A DNA stretch of 64,000 nt from Microbacterium yannicii PS01 (lineage in GTDB: Bacteria; Actinomycetota; Actinomycetes; Actinomycetales; Microbacteriaceae): NCBI RefSeq assembly GCF_000304335.1, contig NZ_CAJF01000016.1:1-64000 (forward strand). Direction: 5' to 3'. Below, in pieces: positions 26,215-34,644 of the stretch. Every line of letters starts with the position of its first letter. Within the stretch, counting starts at the first letter, position 1. The translations under genes and the position numbers were made by a program. Under the pieces are notes generated by a model, which ran no database searches, was not told the origin of the DNA, and saw only the letters and a list, made by a program, of their open reading frames with translations.

Positions 26215-26405
26215 GCTCACTCCGGTCCGCTTCGCTGAGCCCAGCCCCGGTCGCTGACGCCAGCCCCGGTCGCTGAGGTTGTCGAACCGTCGCTTTCCTC
26301 CGTCGCTGACCCCAGCCGCGGTCGCTGAGCTAGTCGAAGCGTCGCTTTCCGGGTCGCTGAGCTTGTCGAAGCGCCCTTCGACAGGCTCAGGGACCGGAAG
26401 CCGCT
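26215..26405. repeat. Cluster of GGTCGCTGAGCTTGTCGAAG-type intergenic repeats with hairpin
   Basis: Several degenerate copies of one unit: AGCCCCGGTCGCTGA at 26233-26247 and 26252-26266, AGCCGCGGTCGCTGA at 26314-26328, then GCTGAGCTTGTCGAAGCG. The last copy pairs with its inverse: CTGAGCTTGTCGAAG (26357-26371) and CTTCGACAGGCTCAG (26376-26390) give a 15-bp stem with one G-U pair and a 4-nt loop. Such REP-like units are scattered through Microbacteriaceae genomes. The gap 26200-26586 holds no gene; the hairpin may end the serS-HAD transcript. Confidence 0.75.
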
Positions 26406-26586
26406 CAGGGGTTTAGAGCCGCTCAAGGACGGAAGAACCGCCGCTCGGGTACCGAAGGCGCGCAGGGCGTGAACCGCGCGTCGTTCAGGACCTGCCCAGC
26501 CGTCGTTGGAACAATGGGTCGACAGTGCTGTCGGCTAGACTCGACGCCTGTTCGACGGATGCCGCCTCCCCAGGCGACATCGGTCG

Positions 26587-26671
26587 GGAGGGTTGTCCGA
26601 GCGGCCGATGGACCTGGTCTTGAAAACCAGTGGGCAGCAATGTCCCGTGGGTTCGAATCCCACACCCTCCG
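26587..26671 (+). tRNA. tRNA-Ser (anticodon UGA)
   Basis: Acceptor stem GGAGGGT/ACCCTCC, a long variable arm as in class II tRNAs, anticodon loop CTTGAAA (anticodon TGA) and T-arm GTGGGTTCGAATCCCAC. Discriminator base is G; the full CCA is not encoded. It lies 53 bp upstream of the first LCP gene and may share its transcript. Confidence 0.95.
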
Positions 26672-26723
26672 CAGGCCAAACCTCGGGGGAGGACCGAGCA
26701 GCAGCACCCCCGAGAGGAACCGA

Positions 26724-28004
26724 GTGAGCGAGACGAGCAAGACCGTGAGGCGCGGCCGTCGTACCGTCGCGCGCCACGGTGAGCTGTCGTCTCCGAACCC
26801 GTTCGCCTTCCTGCTGAAGATCGTCGGCGTGATCGTCGCCGTGGTGCTCGTCTCGGGCGCCGGAGTCGCGGCCTACGCGCTGACCGACCTCGCCACCAGC
26901 TTCTCGGATGAGGCCGTTGCGCTCGAGGGCCAGGAGGAGCTTGCGCCACCCTCGATGGGCGCGATCGAGGGTGATGTCAATCTCGTCCTCGTCGGGACCG
27001 ACGAGTGCGAGGAGGAGTACGCCTATCTCTTCGGCGCCCGTTGCACCGGTCCGGACTCGGCGGGTCAGCTCAACGACGTCAACATGCTCGTCCACATCTC
27101 GAGCAACCCGAGGCGCGTGACCGTGGTCTCGTTCCCTCGTGACCTCATGACTGCGCAGCCGGCGTGCACGAGAGAGGACGGGTCGCAGGCCTCCGCGACG
27201 TCGAAGACGCAGATCAACGAGGCCTGGTCGCGCGGCGGCCTCTCGTGCGTCGTCAAGACGATCTCCGACCTGAGCGGCCAGAACGTCCCGTACGCGGCCA
27301 AGGTCAGCTTCGGCAACGTCATCAATATCACCGACGCCATCGGCGGCGTCGACGTCTGCATCGGCAACGGCGGCATGCGCGACCGCAACACCGGCATCGA
27401 CTGGCCGGCAGGTCCGCGCACGATCGCCGGCGTCGAGGCGCTGCAGTTCCTGCGGACCCGGTACGGGCTCGAGAACGGCAGCGATCTCGCCCGCATCAGC
27501 AACCAGCAGCAGTACATGTCGAGCCTGGCCCGCAAGCTGGTGAGCGACGAGGTGCTCTCCGACCCGGCCACCCTCTACAGGCTCGCGACGACGGCGGTCG
27601 ACAACATCACTCCCAGCGAGTCGCTCACGAACCCCATGCGGATGGCGCAGATCGCCATGGCCGTCAACGACGTGCCGTTCGAAGACATCAACTTCGTCCA
27701 GTTCCCGGTCGTCGAGGACCCCTACGACTCGAACCGCGTCGTGCCCGACGAGGCGGCCGCCGAGCGGCTCTGGGCGGCGATCGAGGCGAACGAGCCCATC
27801 GAGCTGACCAAGGATCCGAGCGATACCGGCGGCGTGGTCACCGTCGACCCGCAGCCCACCGAGGAGCCGGTCGAGACGGCACCCGCCCCCGGTTCGACCG
27901 AGACCCCGGCGCCCAGCGAGACCGCCGTCGCGCTCGACGACATCCCGGGCCAGTCGGCGGCCGACCAGACCTGCTCCGCCGGCAACCTGAGAGCCAACGG
28001 CTGA
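26724..28004 (+). CDS. LytR-CpsA-Psr (LCP) family cell-wall glycopolymer ligase, first copy
   Basis: A 426-residue membrane-anchored protein. A basic cytoplasmic N-terminus (residues 1-30) precedes one transmembrane helix (FLLKIVGVIVAVVLVSG), then the LCP domain with NLVLVGTDE, DVNMLVHIS, RRVTVVSFPRDL and AIGGVDVCIG, and the Arg-rich AGVEALQFLRTRYG motif. The family attaches teichoic-acid-like polymers or arabinogalactan to peptidoglycan. The C-terminus is a Pro/Thr-rich tail ending in a Cys-containing segment. GTG 26724 is preceded by AGAGG; earlier in-frame codons overlap the tRNA and are rejected. The stop overlaps the second LCP gene (TGATG). Confidence 0.93.
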   Translation: MSETSKTVRRGRRTVARHGELSSPNPFAFLLKIVGVIVAVVLVSGAGVAAYALTDLATSFSDEAVALEGQEELAPPSMGAIEGDVNLVLVGTDECEEEYAYLFGARCTGPDSAGQLNDVNMLVHISSNPRRVTVVSFPRDLMTAQPACTREDGSQASATSKTQINEAWSRGGLSCVVKTISDLSGQNVPYAAKVSFGNVINITDAIGGVDVCIGNGGMRDRNTGIDWPAGPRTIAGVEALQFLRTRYGLENGSDLARISNQQQYMSSLARKLVSDEVLSDPATLYRLATTAVDNITPSESLTNPMRMAQIAMAVNDVPFEDINFVQFPVVEDPYDSNRVVPDEAAAERLWAAIEANEPIELTKDPSDTGGVVTVDPQPTEEPVETAPAPGSTETPAPSETAVALDDIPGQSAADQTCSAGNLRANG

Positions 28005-29314
28005 TGGCGCGCAAGATGGGCCCCTCGCACGAGGGGCAGGCGCCGCTCGCGCGTCACGGCGTGCTGCGGTCGCGGCATCCGCTCGTCACGATGCTGTCGA
28101 TGCTCGCCATCGCTCTGGGCGTCGTCGGGGTGAGCGCCACCGGCGTCACCGCGTACAGCCTGTGGGACGCGACGCAGGCCATCGGCGCCAGCGCCGTGGT
28201 GCTCGACGAGGAGAAGCCGCTGCCCCCGTCGCTCGGCGCGATCGAGGGCGGTGTGAACCTGCTGCTGGTGGGCACCGACTCGTGTGAGGGCGAGAACGCG
28301 AAGCTCTCGGGTGCCTGCCGGGCGGGCGACACCGAGGGCGAGCGCAACGACGTCACGATGCTCGTGCACATCTCGGACGAGCCCCGCCGCGTGACGGTCG
28401 TGTCGTTCCCGCGCGACATGCTCGTGCCGATCCCGTCGTGCCCGAAGGAGGACGGCAGCGGCAGCTACTCGGCGATGTCGTCGCAGATGATCAACGCGTC
28501 GTACCAGTACGGCGGCCTGAGCTGCACCGTGCTGGCGGTCGAGGCGCTCACCCAGCAGGAGATCCACTTCGCCGGAGCGATCCGCTGGAGCGGCGTCATC
28601 AACATGTCCGACGCGATCGGCGGGGTCGACGTGTGCGTCGCGGGCGACATCAGCGACCCGCACACCGGGCTGAACCTCACCGCCGGCACGCACACGCTGC
28701 AGGGCGTGGAGGCGCTGCAGTTCCTGCGCATCCGCCATGGCATCGGCGACGGCTCCGACCTCGGCCGCATCTCGAACCAGCAGCAGTTCATGTCGTCGAT
28801 GGTGCGCAAACTCCAGTCCGACTCGGTGCTGGCCGATCCGGGACGCCTGCTCACCCTGGCGACGACCGCGATCAGCCAGGTTCAGCAGGGTCAGCTCGTG
28901 CTCAGCTCGGGCCTGACGAATCCGACCCTCATGGTGCAGATCGCAATGGCCGTCAAGGACGTCCCGTTCGAAGACATCGTCTTCGTGCAGTACCCCACGC
29001 GATACGCGTCGGGCGGCGGTGCCAGCAGGGTCCTTCCGGTGACGGATGCCGCGGACGAGCTCTTCGCCGCGCTCGCGACCAACCAGCCGCTCGCCCTCAC
29101 CGGCGAGGCGAGCCAGGGCGACGGCGTCCAGGTCACCGGCGAAGTCGCGCCGCCGCAGCCCGAAGCGACGCCGGCTCCGACCGAGCCGGCTGCGGGCGAG
29201 ACGCCCGTAGCCGAGACTCCCGTCGGGACAGCTCCCGAACAGCGCGTCGAGCTGCCGTCCGAGATCTCCGGCCAGACAGCCCGACAGACCACCTGCACCC
29301 TGCCCGAGAACTGA
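28004..29314 (+). CDS. LytR-CpsA-Psr (LCP) family protein, second copy
   Basis: A 436-residue paralogue of the preceding protein: short basic N-terminus, one transmembrane helix (MLSMLAIALGVVGVSATGV), LCP domain with NLLLVGTDS, DVTMLVHIS, RRVTVVSFPRDM, AIGGVDVCVAG and QGVEALQFLRIRHG, then a Pro/Ala/Thr-rich C-terminal linker ending in a Cys-containing peptide (TTCTLPEN). Start ATG overlaps the upstream stop by 1 nt, so both are made together. It presumably acts on the same or a related wall glycopolymer as the first copy. Confidence 0.93.
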   Translation: MARKMGPSHEGQAPLARHGVLRSRHPLVTMLSMLAIALGVVGVSATGVTAYSLWDATQAIGASAVVLDEEKPLPPSLGAIEGGVNLLLVGTDSCEGENAKLSGACRAGDTEGERNDVTMLVHISDEPRRVTVVSFPRDMLVPIPSCPKEDGSGSYSAMSSQMINASYQYGGLSCTVLAVEALTQQEIHFAGAIRWSGVINMSDAIGGVDVCVAGDISDPHTGLNLTAGTHTLQGVEALQFLRIRHGIGDGSDLGRISNQQQFMSSMVRKLQSDSVLADPGRLLTLATTAISQVQQGQLVLSSGLTNPTLMVQIAMAVKDVPFEDIVFVQYPTRYASGGGASRVLPVTDAADELFAALATNQPLALTGEASQGDGVQVTGEVAPPQPEATPAPTEPAAGETPVAETPVGTAPEQRVELPSEISGQTARQTTCTLPEN

Positions 29315-29356
29315 GCCACCCCGCGGGCGGCGCGCGTCCGTCCTGCGGATGACACG

Positions 29357-29375
29357 GCACGAGCAGTTCTCGTGC
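29357..29375. terminator. Small hairpin after the LCP operon
   Basis: GCACGAG (29357-29363) and CTCGTGC (29369-29375) form a perfect 7-bp stem with a 5-nt loop, 43 bp after the second LCP stop. There is no T-run, so terminator function is tentative; it also lies upstream of the GGDEF gene, near a TAAATT box (29392-29397). Confidence 0.3.
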
Positions 29376-29436
29376 GAATGACCCCGTGCGATAAATTCGT
29401 CACGAGGACCACGGGGTTCGCCCAGCAAGGAGACAC

Positions 29437-30732
29437 ATGGACGGCCTCGACATCGACGGGCTGCCCGTCGGCATCGTAAGACTGGACTCGAACGACCGCA
29501 TCGTCGCGGCGAACGCCTGGTTCCACCGATGGGCCGACAGCGGCCCGGTGGAGGGACGCCGCGTCGAGGAGTTCCTGGTTCCCGCTGCCGACTTCCTCAG
29601 CGGGGCGGGTCGGCTGTCGGTCATGATGGCGTCTCCGATCGCGGAGGAGCGCGCCGTCTTCGTGGTGCGGTCGGAGCAGGACGGCGGAACGCTCCTCATC
29701 GTCGTGGACGCGTCCGACCGCTATGCCGCGGGCCATCACCTTCGCGAGTCCCATGTGCTCGCCGACCGCACGCAGAGTCGTCTTCAGCTCATCATCGATG
29801 CCTCGATCGCCTTCGCCGCCGCCCCCAGCGAAGAGCGGCTCGGCGAGATCCTGGCCGACACCGCGGCTCGCGCGTACCGGGCGGAAGAGGCAGTGGTCTT
29901 CCTCCGCGACGGTGCTCGCGTCCGCCATATCGCCGGTTCCAACCCCTTCGAGGGACTGCTGCCCGACGCCATGCTCGACGCCGCCACGGACGAGCTGCAG
30001 CGGGTGATCAAGGTCAGCGGCATCGCCGAGGCGACGGCGCTCTCGCCCGACCTCGCCCGGGCCATGGAGACCAGTGGCGTCCAGGCGGTGATCGTCGCCC
30101 CCGTGCACCTCGAGGGCGCCTCGTTCGGGTTCTACGCCTGCTTCTTCCGGCACCCCCGACAGTTCGACGAGGAGGCCGCGCCGCTCGCCGAGGCGCTCGC
30201 CAACCAGGCGGCGCAGAAGCTGGCGACGGATCGACTGCAGCGCCGGCTCGAGCACGCCGCGATGCACGACGAGACCACGAACCTTCCCAACCGCCGACGG
30301 CTCGAGGCCCTCACCTCCGATCTGCAGCGCGTGCGCCAGGTGTCGGTGATCTTCATCGATCTGGACGGATTCAAAGAGGTCAACGACCGGCTCGGACATG
30401 AGCTCGGCGACCAGTTGCTCCGCGAAGTGGCGCGCCGGCTGGAGTCCAACGTCCGCGAGTCCGATGTCGTCGCCCGCTACGGCGGCGACGAGTTCGTCGT
30501 TGTCTCGGAGGCCGACACGAAGACCGCCGCCGAGGTCGCCGAGCGCCTGCGAGTCGCCATCCAGCAGCCCTACCCGTTCCTGCCCATGACGCTGCGGATC
30601 GCCTCGAGCATCGGGATCTCGACCGCGGCGGTCGATGGATCGCTCAGCGTCGACCGGCTCATCCGCGGCGCCGACCAGGCCATGTACGTGGCCAAGGGTC
30701 GGGGCGGCAACCAGATCGCGCTGGCCGGCTGA
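29437..30732 (+). CDS. PAS/GAF-GGDEF diguanylate cyclase
   Basis: A 431-residue soluble signalling protein. Residues 1-100 look like a PAS domain (GIVRLDSNDRIVAANAWF), residues 110-265 like a GAF domain (ILADTAARAYRAEEAVVFL ... PVHLEGASFGFYACF), and the C-terminal GGDEF domain begins HDETTNLPNRRRLEAL. The active-site loop is intact (ARYGGDEFVVVSE). The inhibitory site RxxD is present as RESD five residues before it, so product inhibition is expected. No membrane segment. ATG 29437 has AAGGAG 5 nt upstream. It probably makes c-di-GMP in response to a ligand of the sensor domains. Confidence 0.93.
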   Translation: MDGLDIDGLPVGIVRLDSNDRIVAANAWFHRWADSGPVEGRRVEEFLVPAADFLSGAGRLSVMMASPIAEERAVFVVRSEQDGGTLLIVVDASDRYAAGHHLRESHVLADRTQSRLQLIIDASIAFAAAPSEERLGEILADTAARAYRAEEAVVFLRDGARVRHIAGSNPFEGLLPDAMLDAATDELQRVIKVSGIAEATALSPDLARAMETSGVQAVIVAPVHLEGASFGFYACFFRHPRQFDEEAAPLAEALANQAAQKLATDRLQRRLEHAAMHDETTNLPNRRRLEALTSDLQRVRQVSVIFIDLDGFKEVNDRLGHELGDQLLREVARRLESNVRESDVVARYGGDEFVVVSEADTKTAAEVAERLRVAIQQPYPFLPMTLRIASSIGISTAAVDGSLSVDRLIRGADQAMYVAKGRGGNQIALAG

Positions 30733-30783
30733 CAGCTGCGCCCGCGGGCGCGGGCGAAGAAGCGAACTGCGTGCAGCGGGTCG

Positions 30784-32892
30784 TCAGGAGGTTCCCGTCG
30801 GCTCGTCGGGTCGCAGGCGCGACCATTCGGTGACGACGCGGGCGGGACGAATGCCGGCCCAGTCCTCGAGCTGGTCGGCGAAGTGCGGCGACTCCGGGTC
30901 TCCTGCCGCACCGAACGGCACGCTCCACAGGCTCGCATCGCGTTCGGCGAGGTCCCACGCCCAGCGGGCGACCGACCCGCGCCACCCGCGGTGGGTGACG
31001 CCGGGAGTCCCGCCCGTGCAGCGCACCGTGTCACCGTCGCCCGACAGCTCGATGCCCAGCTCGGCGCCCGGGTCGGCGACGCCGGGCACACCCGCGAGCG
31101 CATGCAGGGGGAGCAGCCGATGGGTCTCGCCCCACGCCGGCGCGTCGGCGGCCTCCTCGAGGGCAGCCACCACGATCGCCGGCACGTCGCCGCGCAACGC
31201 GGGGTGCGCCACGAGGCGGCCCAGCGCCGCGGCGACCTGACCCGTCGGCGCGACCCACGGATCGAACACCGCGCCGAACCCGTGCGGGCGATGCAGTGCG
31301 GAAAGTGCCGGGTGGGCGGCGACCTGCCGCACGAGCGCGTCACGCCAGGCCGCGAACCTGCCCGCGGCGGTGGACGCGGCATCCATTCGTCCGTCCCATG
31401 CGGCGAGCTCGTCACGCACTGCGGCCGCGCGCGGCGGAAGGTCGCCGGTCGGCAGCAGGCCTCGCAGCGCCGTCGCCGAGCCGCCGACGATGTCGCCCCA
31501 GACCGGTGCGAGCTCGTCGACGCTTCCGGGGTGCACGTCGGCGAGCACGGTGCGGACGCGGTCGGCGCGGTGGGGCGACGGATAGGCCCAGCCGAGGTCG
31601 ATCTCGGGGCGCGTGGGACGCTCGTTCGCGTCGACCGCGGTGTCGAGGATCTCGATCGCGGGCGCGGGCGCCCGGTCGGAAACGGGATGCCGCGTCGCGC
31701 CGTCCAGCGGCAGCCGCCGGTCGCCCGGCGCTCGGTCGGGTGTCACGCCGACGGTCGCCGACAGCACCGTGCCAGCGCGATCGGCGGCCAGCACGCGGTT
31801 GACCGGGTCGACCCACGACCCGAACGCGTCGACGACGTCGCCCGCCGTGCGCACCCGCAGCACCGCCAGCAGGGCGGCGGCGCCGAGGTCGCTGTTCGCC
31901 CGCGCGGGCATGCGCACGCTCCATCCGACCAGCTCGCCGGCTTCTTCCCCCGCGCGGAGGTCGGTCACGATCGTGCCGCGCTCCGTCTCGATCGCCTCGA
32001 CGGCGACATCCGCGCCTCCGCGAACCTGGACGGTAGACCGCTCGACGTCCGCGCGTCGCCAGCCCGCGGGGCCGAGGGCCTCGTACCCGTCGCCGGTCCC
32101 CCGAAGGCGCTCGCGGAAGACGTCGACGCTGTGCGCGATCGCATTCGTCACGCCCCAGGCCGCCGCGCCGGCGTGCCCGAAGTGCGGCACGCCCGGCACG
32201 CCCGGGAAGGCGAGGCCGAGCACGTCGAACTCGTCGCACGCCAGTCGCACCTGTTGATAGACGCCGGGAAGTTCGAACGTCCGGTGCGGGTCGCCGGCGA
32301 GCAGCGGCATCCCGCTCTCCGTCCGCGACCCGTGCAGCGCCCAGGCGTTGCTTCCTGCCGCCGGCAGCGTCTCGGCCCCGCCCTCGGCGTAGCCGGTCAG
32401 CACGTCGACCCACTCGTCGCCGAGCGTCAGCGCCACATGCTCGCGCCACAGCACCAACGGGAATGTCGAGAACAGCGCGTGTGCCACGTGCAGCACGCCG
32501 AGGGGGTCGTGGTCATCCCAGGGCGTGAGTGGAACAGTGTCGCCGAATGCGTCGTCCAGGGCGCGGAACTCCGCCGCCTGCGCGCCGCCTCTCACCATGC
32601 CCCGCCGCACCCCGGCGCTGTAGCGGGCGACGAAGGAGCGGGTCTCGGCGTCGGCCGCGGCGAACGCCCGGCGCGCGGTGTCGTCGAGGCGCGCACGTCG
32701 TGCGAACACGTCCCATGCGACCCCCGCCTCGCCGACGAGCTCCGACAGCCGCCCCGGGGCCCGAAGCCGGCCGACCTCGATCTGCCAGGCGCGGTCGCGC
32801 GCCGTCACCTCACCCTGGGCCTCGGCGAGATCCCCGACGTCCATCGCGCGGATGTGGGGGATGCCGAGATCATCACGGAAGACCTCTGCCAT
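30784..32892 (-). CDS. Penicillin acylase family (Ntn hydrolase) protein
   Basis: A 702-residue single-chain precursor of the penicillin G acylase/aculeacin acylase superfamily. The N-terminal part has DDLGIPHIRAMDVGDLAEAQG. The self-cleavage site lies in PAAGSNAWAL, with Ser181 as the predicted catalytic N-terminal nucleophile. AGDPHRTFELPGVYQQVRL and the oxyanion Asn in AWGVTNAIAH follow the family pattern. There is no signal peptide, unlike many periplasmic or secreted members, so it is probably cytoplasmic. Likely an amidase for acyl-amides such as acyl-homoserine lactones, lipopeptides or beta-lactams; the substrate cannot be read. It is convergent with the GGDEF gene. Confidence 0.88.
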   Translation of the reverse strand: MAEVFRDDLGIPHIRAMDVGDLAEAQGEVTARDRAWQIEVGRLRAPGRLSELVGEAGVAWDVFARRARLDDTARRAFAAADAETRSFVARYSAGVRRGMVRGGAQAAEFRALDDAFGDTVPLTPWDDHDPLGVLHVAHALFSTFPLVLWREHVALTLGDEWVDVLTGYAEGGAETLPAAGSNAWALHGSRTESGMPLLAGDPHRTFELPGVYQQVRLACDEFDVLGLAFPGVPGVPHFGHAGAAAWGVTNAIAHSVDVFRERLRGTGDGYEALGPAGWRRADVERSTVQVRGGADVAVEAIETERGTIVTDLRAGEEAGELVGWSVRMPARANSDLGAAALLAVLRVRTAGDVVDAFGSWVDPVNRVLAADRAGTVLSATVGVTPDRAPGDRRLPLDGATRHPVSDRAPAPAIEILDTAVDANERPTRPEIDLGWAYPSPHRADRVRTVLADVHPGSVDELAPVWGDIVGGSATALRGLLPTGDLPPRAAAVRDELAAWDGRMDAASTAAGRFAAWRDALVRQVAAHPALSALHRPHGFGAVFDPWVAPTGQVAAALGRLVAHPALRGDVPAIVVAALEEAADAPAWGETHRLLPLHALAGVPGVADPGAELGIELSGDGDTVRCTGGTPGVTHRGWRGSVARWAWDLAERDASLWSVPFGAAGDPESPHFADQLEDWAGIRPARVVTEWSRLRPDEPTGTS

Positions 32893-32959
32893 ACCGTCAG
32901 GCTCCCACAGCCGCAGCGGAGGGGTGGGGTGGGCGTCCGTCGAGGGTTGCCGGTCGGGT

Positions 32960-32965
32960 TATGAT
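32960..32965 (+). promoter_or_regulatory. Possible -10 box for tRNA-Ser(GCU)
   Basis: TATGAT lies 38 bp upstream of the mature tRNA 5' end. A matching -35 is not clear. Confidence 0.35.
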
Positions 32966-33003
32966 CGATGGGCGCAAGGACACCGCTCTGCGAGTTCTTG
33001 CCT

Positions 33004-33092
33004 GGAGACGTCGCATAGTCAGGCCTAGTGCACCACCCTGCTAAGGTGGAGTCCCCTCACGGGGACCGAGGGTTCAAATCCCTCCGTCTCCG
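33004..33092 (+). tRNA. tRNA-Ser (anticodon GCU)
   Basis: Acceptor stem GGAGACG/CGTCTCC, anticodon stem CCACC/GGTGG with loop CTGCTAA (anticodon GCT, 33040-33042), a long variable arm (GTCCCC/GGGGAC) and T-arm GAGGGTTCAAATCCCTC. Discriminator G, CCA not encoded. tRNA-Ser genes are frequent integration sites; a foreign-looking nuclease gene and the eCIS locus follow, but no second copy of the tRNA 3' end was found in the window. Confidence 0.95.
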
Positions 33093-33251
33093 CACTGCTT
33101 TCCTTCTCGAATCCGTTGATTTTCCGCGGGTCGATTGGCCTTCGTGCGGCCCTCGGAATCGGCTGTGACCCCACCCTGCCCACGGTTGAGAATGGCCGTC
33201 GGCTCACGGTTCGTCGTTGCGCGGCTGCCCAGCCGGTCTCGTGGCTGGCTC

Positions 33252-34286
33252 TCAGTCCTCTTCGGGGGCTGCGTCGGCGACTTCCGCCGCCAGCCTGGTG
33301 AGAGCATCCTCGGTGGGGAGCGCCGCCTGCTCCGCCGCTGACAACTCGTAGCGTGACACGGCCATGGGCTGTGCGCTGCCGGCGAGCGAGTAGCGGACGA
33401 CGGTCTCGTTCTTCTCCGCCACGAGCAGGATGCCGACGGTCGGTGCGTGCCGGTCGCGGAGCCGAAGCCGTTCATCGACGAGGGCGACGTAGAAGCCGAG
33501 CTGGCCGGCGTCTCGCGGGTCATACTTGCGGGTCTTCAGCTCGAACACGACATACCGAAGCTGCTCGATGTGGAAGAACAGAAGGTCGATGTAGAAGTCG
33601 TCACCGTCGACCTCTATGTGGTGCTGCCGGCCGATGAACGCGAACCCGCTGCCCAACTCCCGGAGTGTGTCCACGATCCGCTGTGTCAGACGTTCCTCGA
33701 ACTCCCGCTCGGTCGAATCGGCATCCACGCCGAGGAATCCCATCGTGTACGGGTCCTTCGTCAGCTGCTGCGCCAGTTCCGAATCCGCCCGTGTCAGCGC
33801 GGCCGCGAAGTTGCTCGGCGCCGCTCCGTCCCGCTCATGAAGACGTGTGGTGAGGTGGTGGACCAGCACGGCCCGGCTCCAGGTGTGCTGGATGTCTTTG
33901 CCGGCGTACCACTCCCGCAGCTTCTGGTCGTCGAGCTTCTCCATCAGCTGCTGAATATGGGTCCATGGAAGTTGTCCGACAGGCTGCTGGACGATTCCAT
34001 TCCGCTCGGGCCAGGCGGCCGCGAACGCCCGCATCAGGAAGAGGTTCGTTCGTGAGAAGCCCCGCATCGTGGGGAACTCTGCTTGCAGATCCTTCGCGAG
34101 CCGAGTGACGACACCGGCGCCCCAGCCGTCGGCGTCTTGTTTCTTCAGGATGGTGTCGCCGATGTGCCAGTACAGCGCGACGAGCTCCGCGTTCGCGCGG
34201 CGCTGCAACCTGAATCTCGCGTCGTGCACACGACGTTTCAGCGCCTCGAGCGTCTCTCGATAGTCCGCAGGCTCCACCTCGCTCAT
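33252..34286 (-). CDS. DUF1016 (YhcG-type) PD-(D/E)XK nuclease-domain protein
   Basis: A 344-residue protein. The N-terminal DUF1016_N region (about residues 10-160) has VALYWHIGDTILKKQ, LAKDLQAEFPTMRGFSRTNL and LPWTHIQQLMEKL. The C-terminal nuclease domain has the PD-(D/E)XK core: Asp in DDFYIDLLFF and ExK in VVFELKTRKYDPRDAGQLGFY. The family is widespread on mobile DNA and next to restriction systems; its activity is not well defined. ATG 34286 is taken; 12 extra residues from an upstream start are possible. It is a solitary gene between tRNA-Ser and the eCIS locus, with somewhat lower GC than its neighbours, suggesting acquisition. Confidence 0.9.
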   Translation of the reverse strand: MSEVEPADYRETLEALKRRVHDARFRLQRRANAELVALYWHIGDTILKKQDADGWGAGVVTRLAKDLQAEFPTMRGFSRTNLFLMRAFAAAWPERNGIVQQPVGQLPWTHIQQLMEKLDDQKLREWYAGKDIQHTWSRAVLVHHLTTRLHERDGAAPSNFAAALTRADSELAQQLTKDPYTMGFLGVDADSTEREFEERLTQRIVDTLRELGSGFAFIGRQHHIEVDGDDFYIDLLFFHIEQLRYVVFELKTRKYDPRDAGQLGFYVALVDERLRLRDRHAPTVGILLVAEKNETVVRYSLAGSAQPMAVSRYELSAAEQAALPTEDALTRLAAEVADAAPEED

Positions 34287-34320
34287 ACCGCCAGCATCTC
34301 CCACTCGAGGGCCACCAGCC

Positions 34321-34347
34321 AAGAGTCCGGCAGCCTGCCGGACTCTT
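34321..34347. repeat. Near-perfect palindrome upstream of the DUF1016 gene
   Basis: AAGAGTCCGGCAG-C-CTGCCGGACTCTT: two 13-nt arms around a single C, 35 bp upstream of the nuclease start. It could be an operator, a cruciform or recombination site, or a terminator for something ended here. The surrounding 358-bp gap (34287-34644) also contains the hairpin at 34399-34436 and no other convincing gene. Confidence 0.6.
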
Positions 34348-34398
34348 GAACCGACCCCTCCACGGTGCTCGCATCAGCGCGGGCTGTCGGTCACGGAA

Positions 34399-34436
34399 AG
34401 CCCCCGGTCGAGCCGACAGCGGTTCGAGCGGGGGCT
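34399..34436. terminator. GC-rich hairpin in the DUF1016/eCIS gap
   Basis: AGCCCCCGGTCGA (34399-34411) pairs with TCGAGCGGGGGCT (34424-34436), 12 of 13 bp, with a 12-nt loop. No T-run. Possible transcription barrier between the nuclease gene and the genes to its right. Confidence 0.35.
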
Positions 34437-34644
34437 CACGGATGCGGAGCTCCGGGGGGCGACGGATCGCCGCGCCATCGACAATGCAACGGGTAGACGA
34501 GTCTCGCACCGGCAGGAGCCCATGACAAGCCTTGCCTCCGGCATGTCGCGTGGAGCGCGTACAGCGCGCTACCCACTCATTCCTTCGCCTCGCACCCCGT
34601 GCGGGATCTCGGTCGCAGCGGCAGAAATATGGCACAGTGACGGG

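Noticed and set aside
26469..26723. Upstream extension of the first LCP protein
   Set aside because: It would cover the tRNA-Ser(UGA) gene; GTG 26724 with AGAGG is the better start.
33093..33251. attR-like repeat of the tRNA-Ser(GCU) 3' end
   Set aside because: No second copy of the T-arm and acceptor sequence was found near the nuclease gene or at the right end of the eCIS locus.
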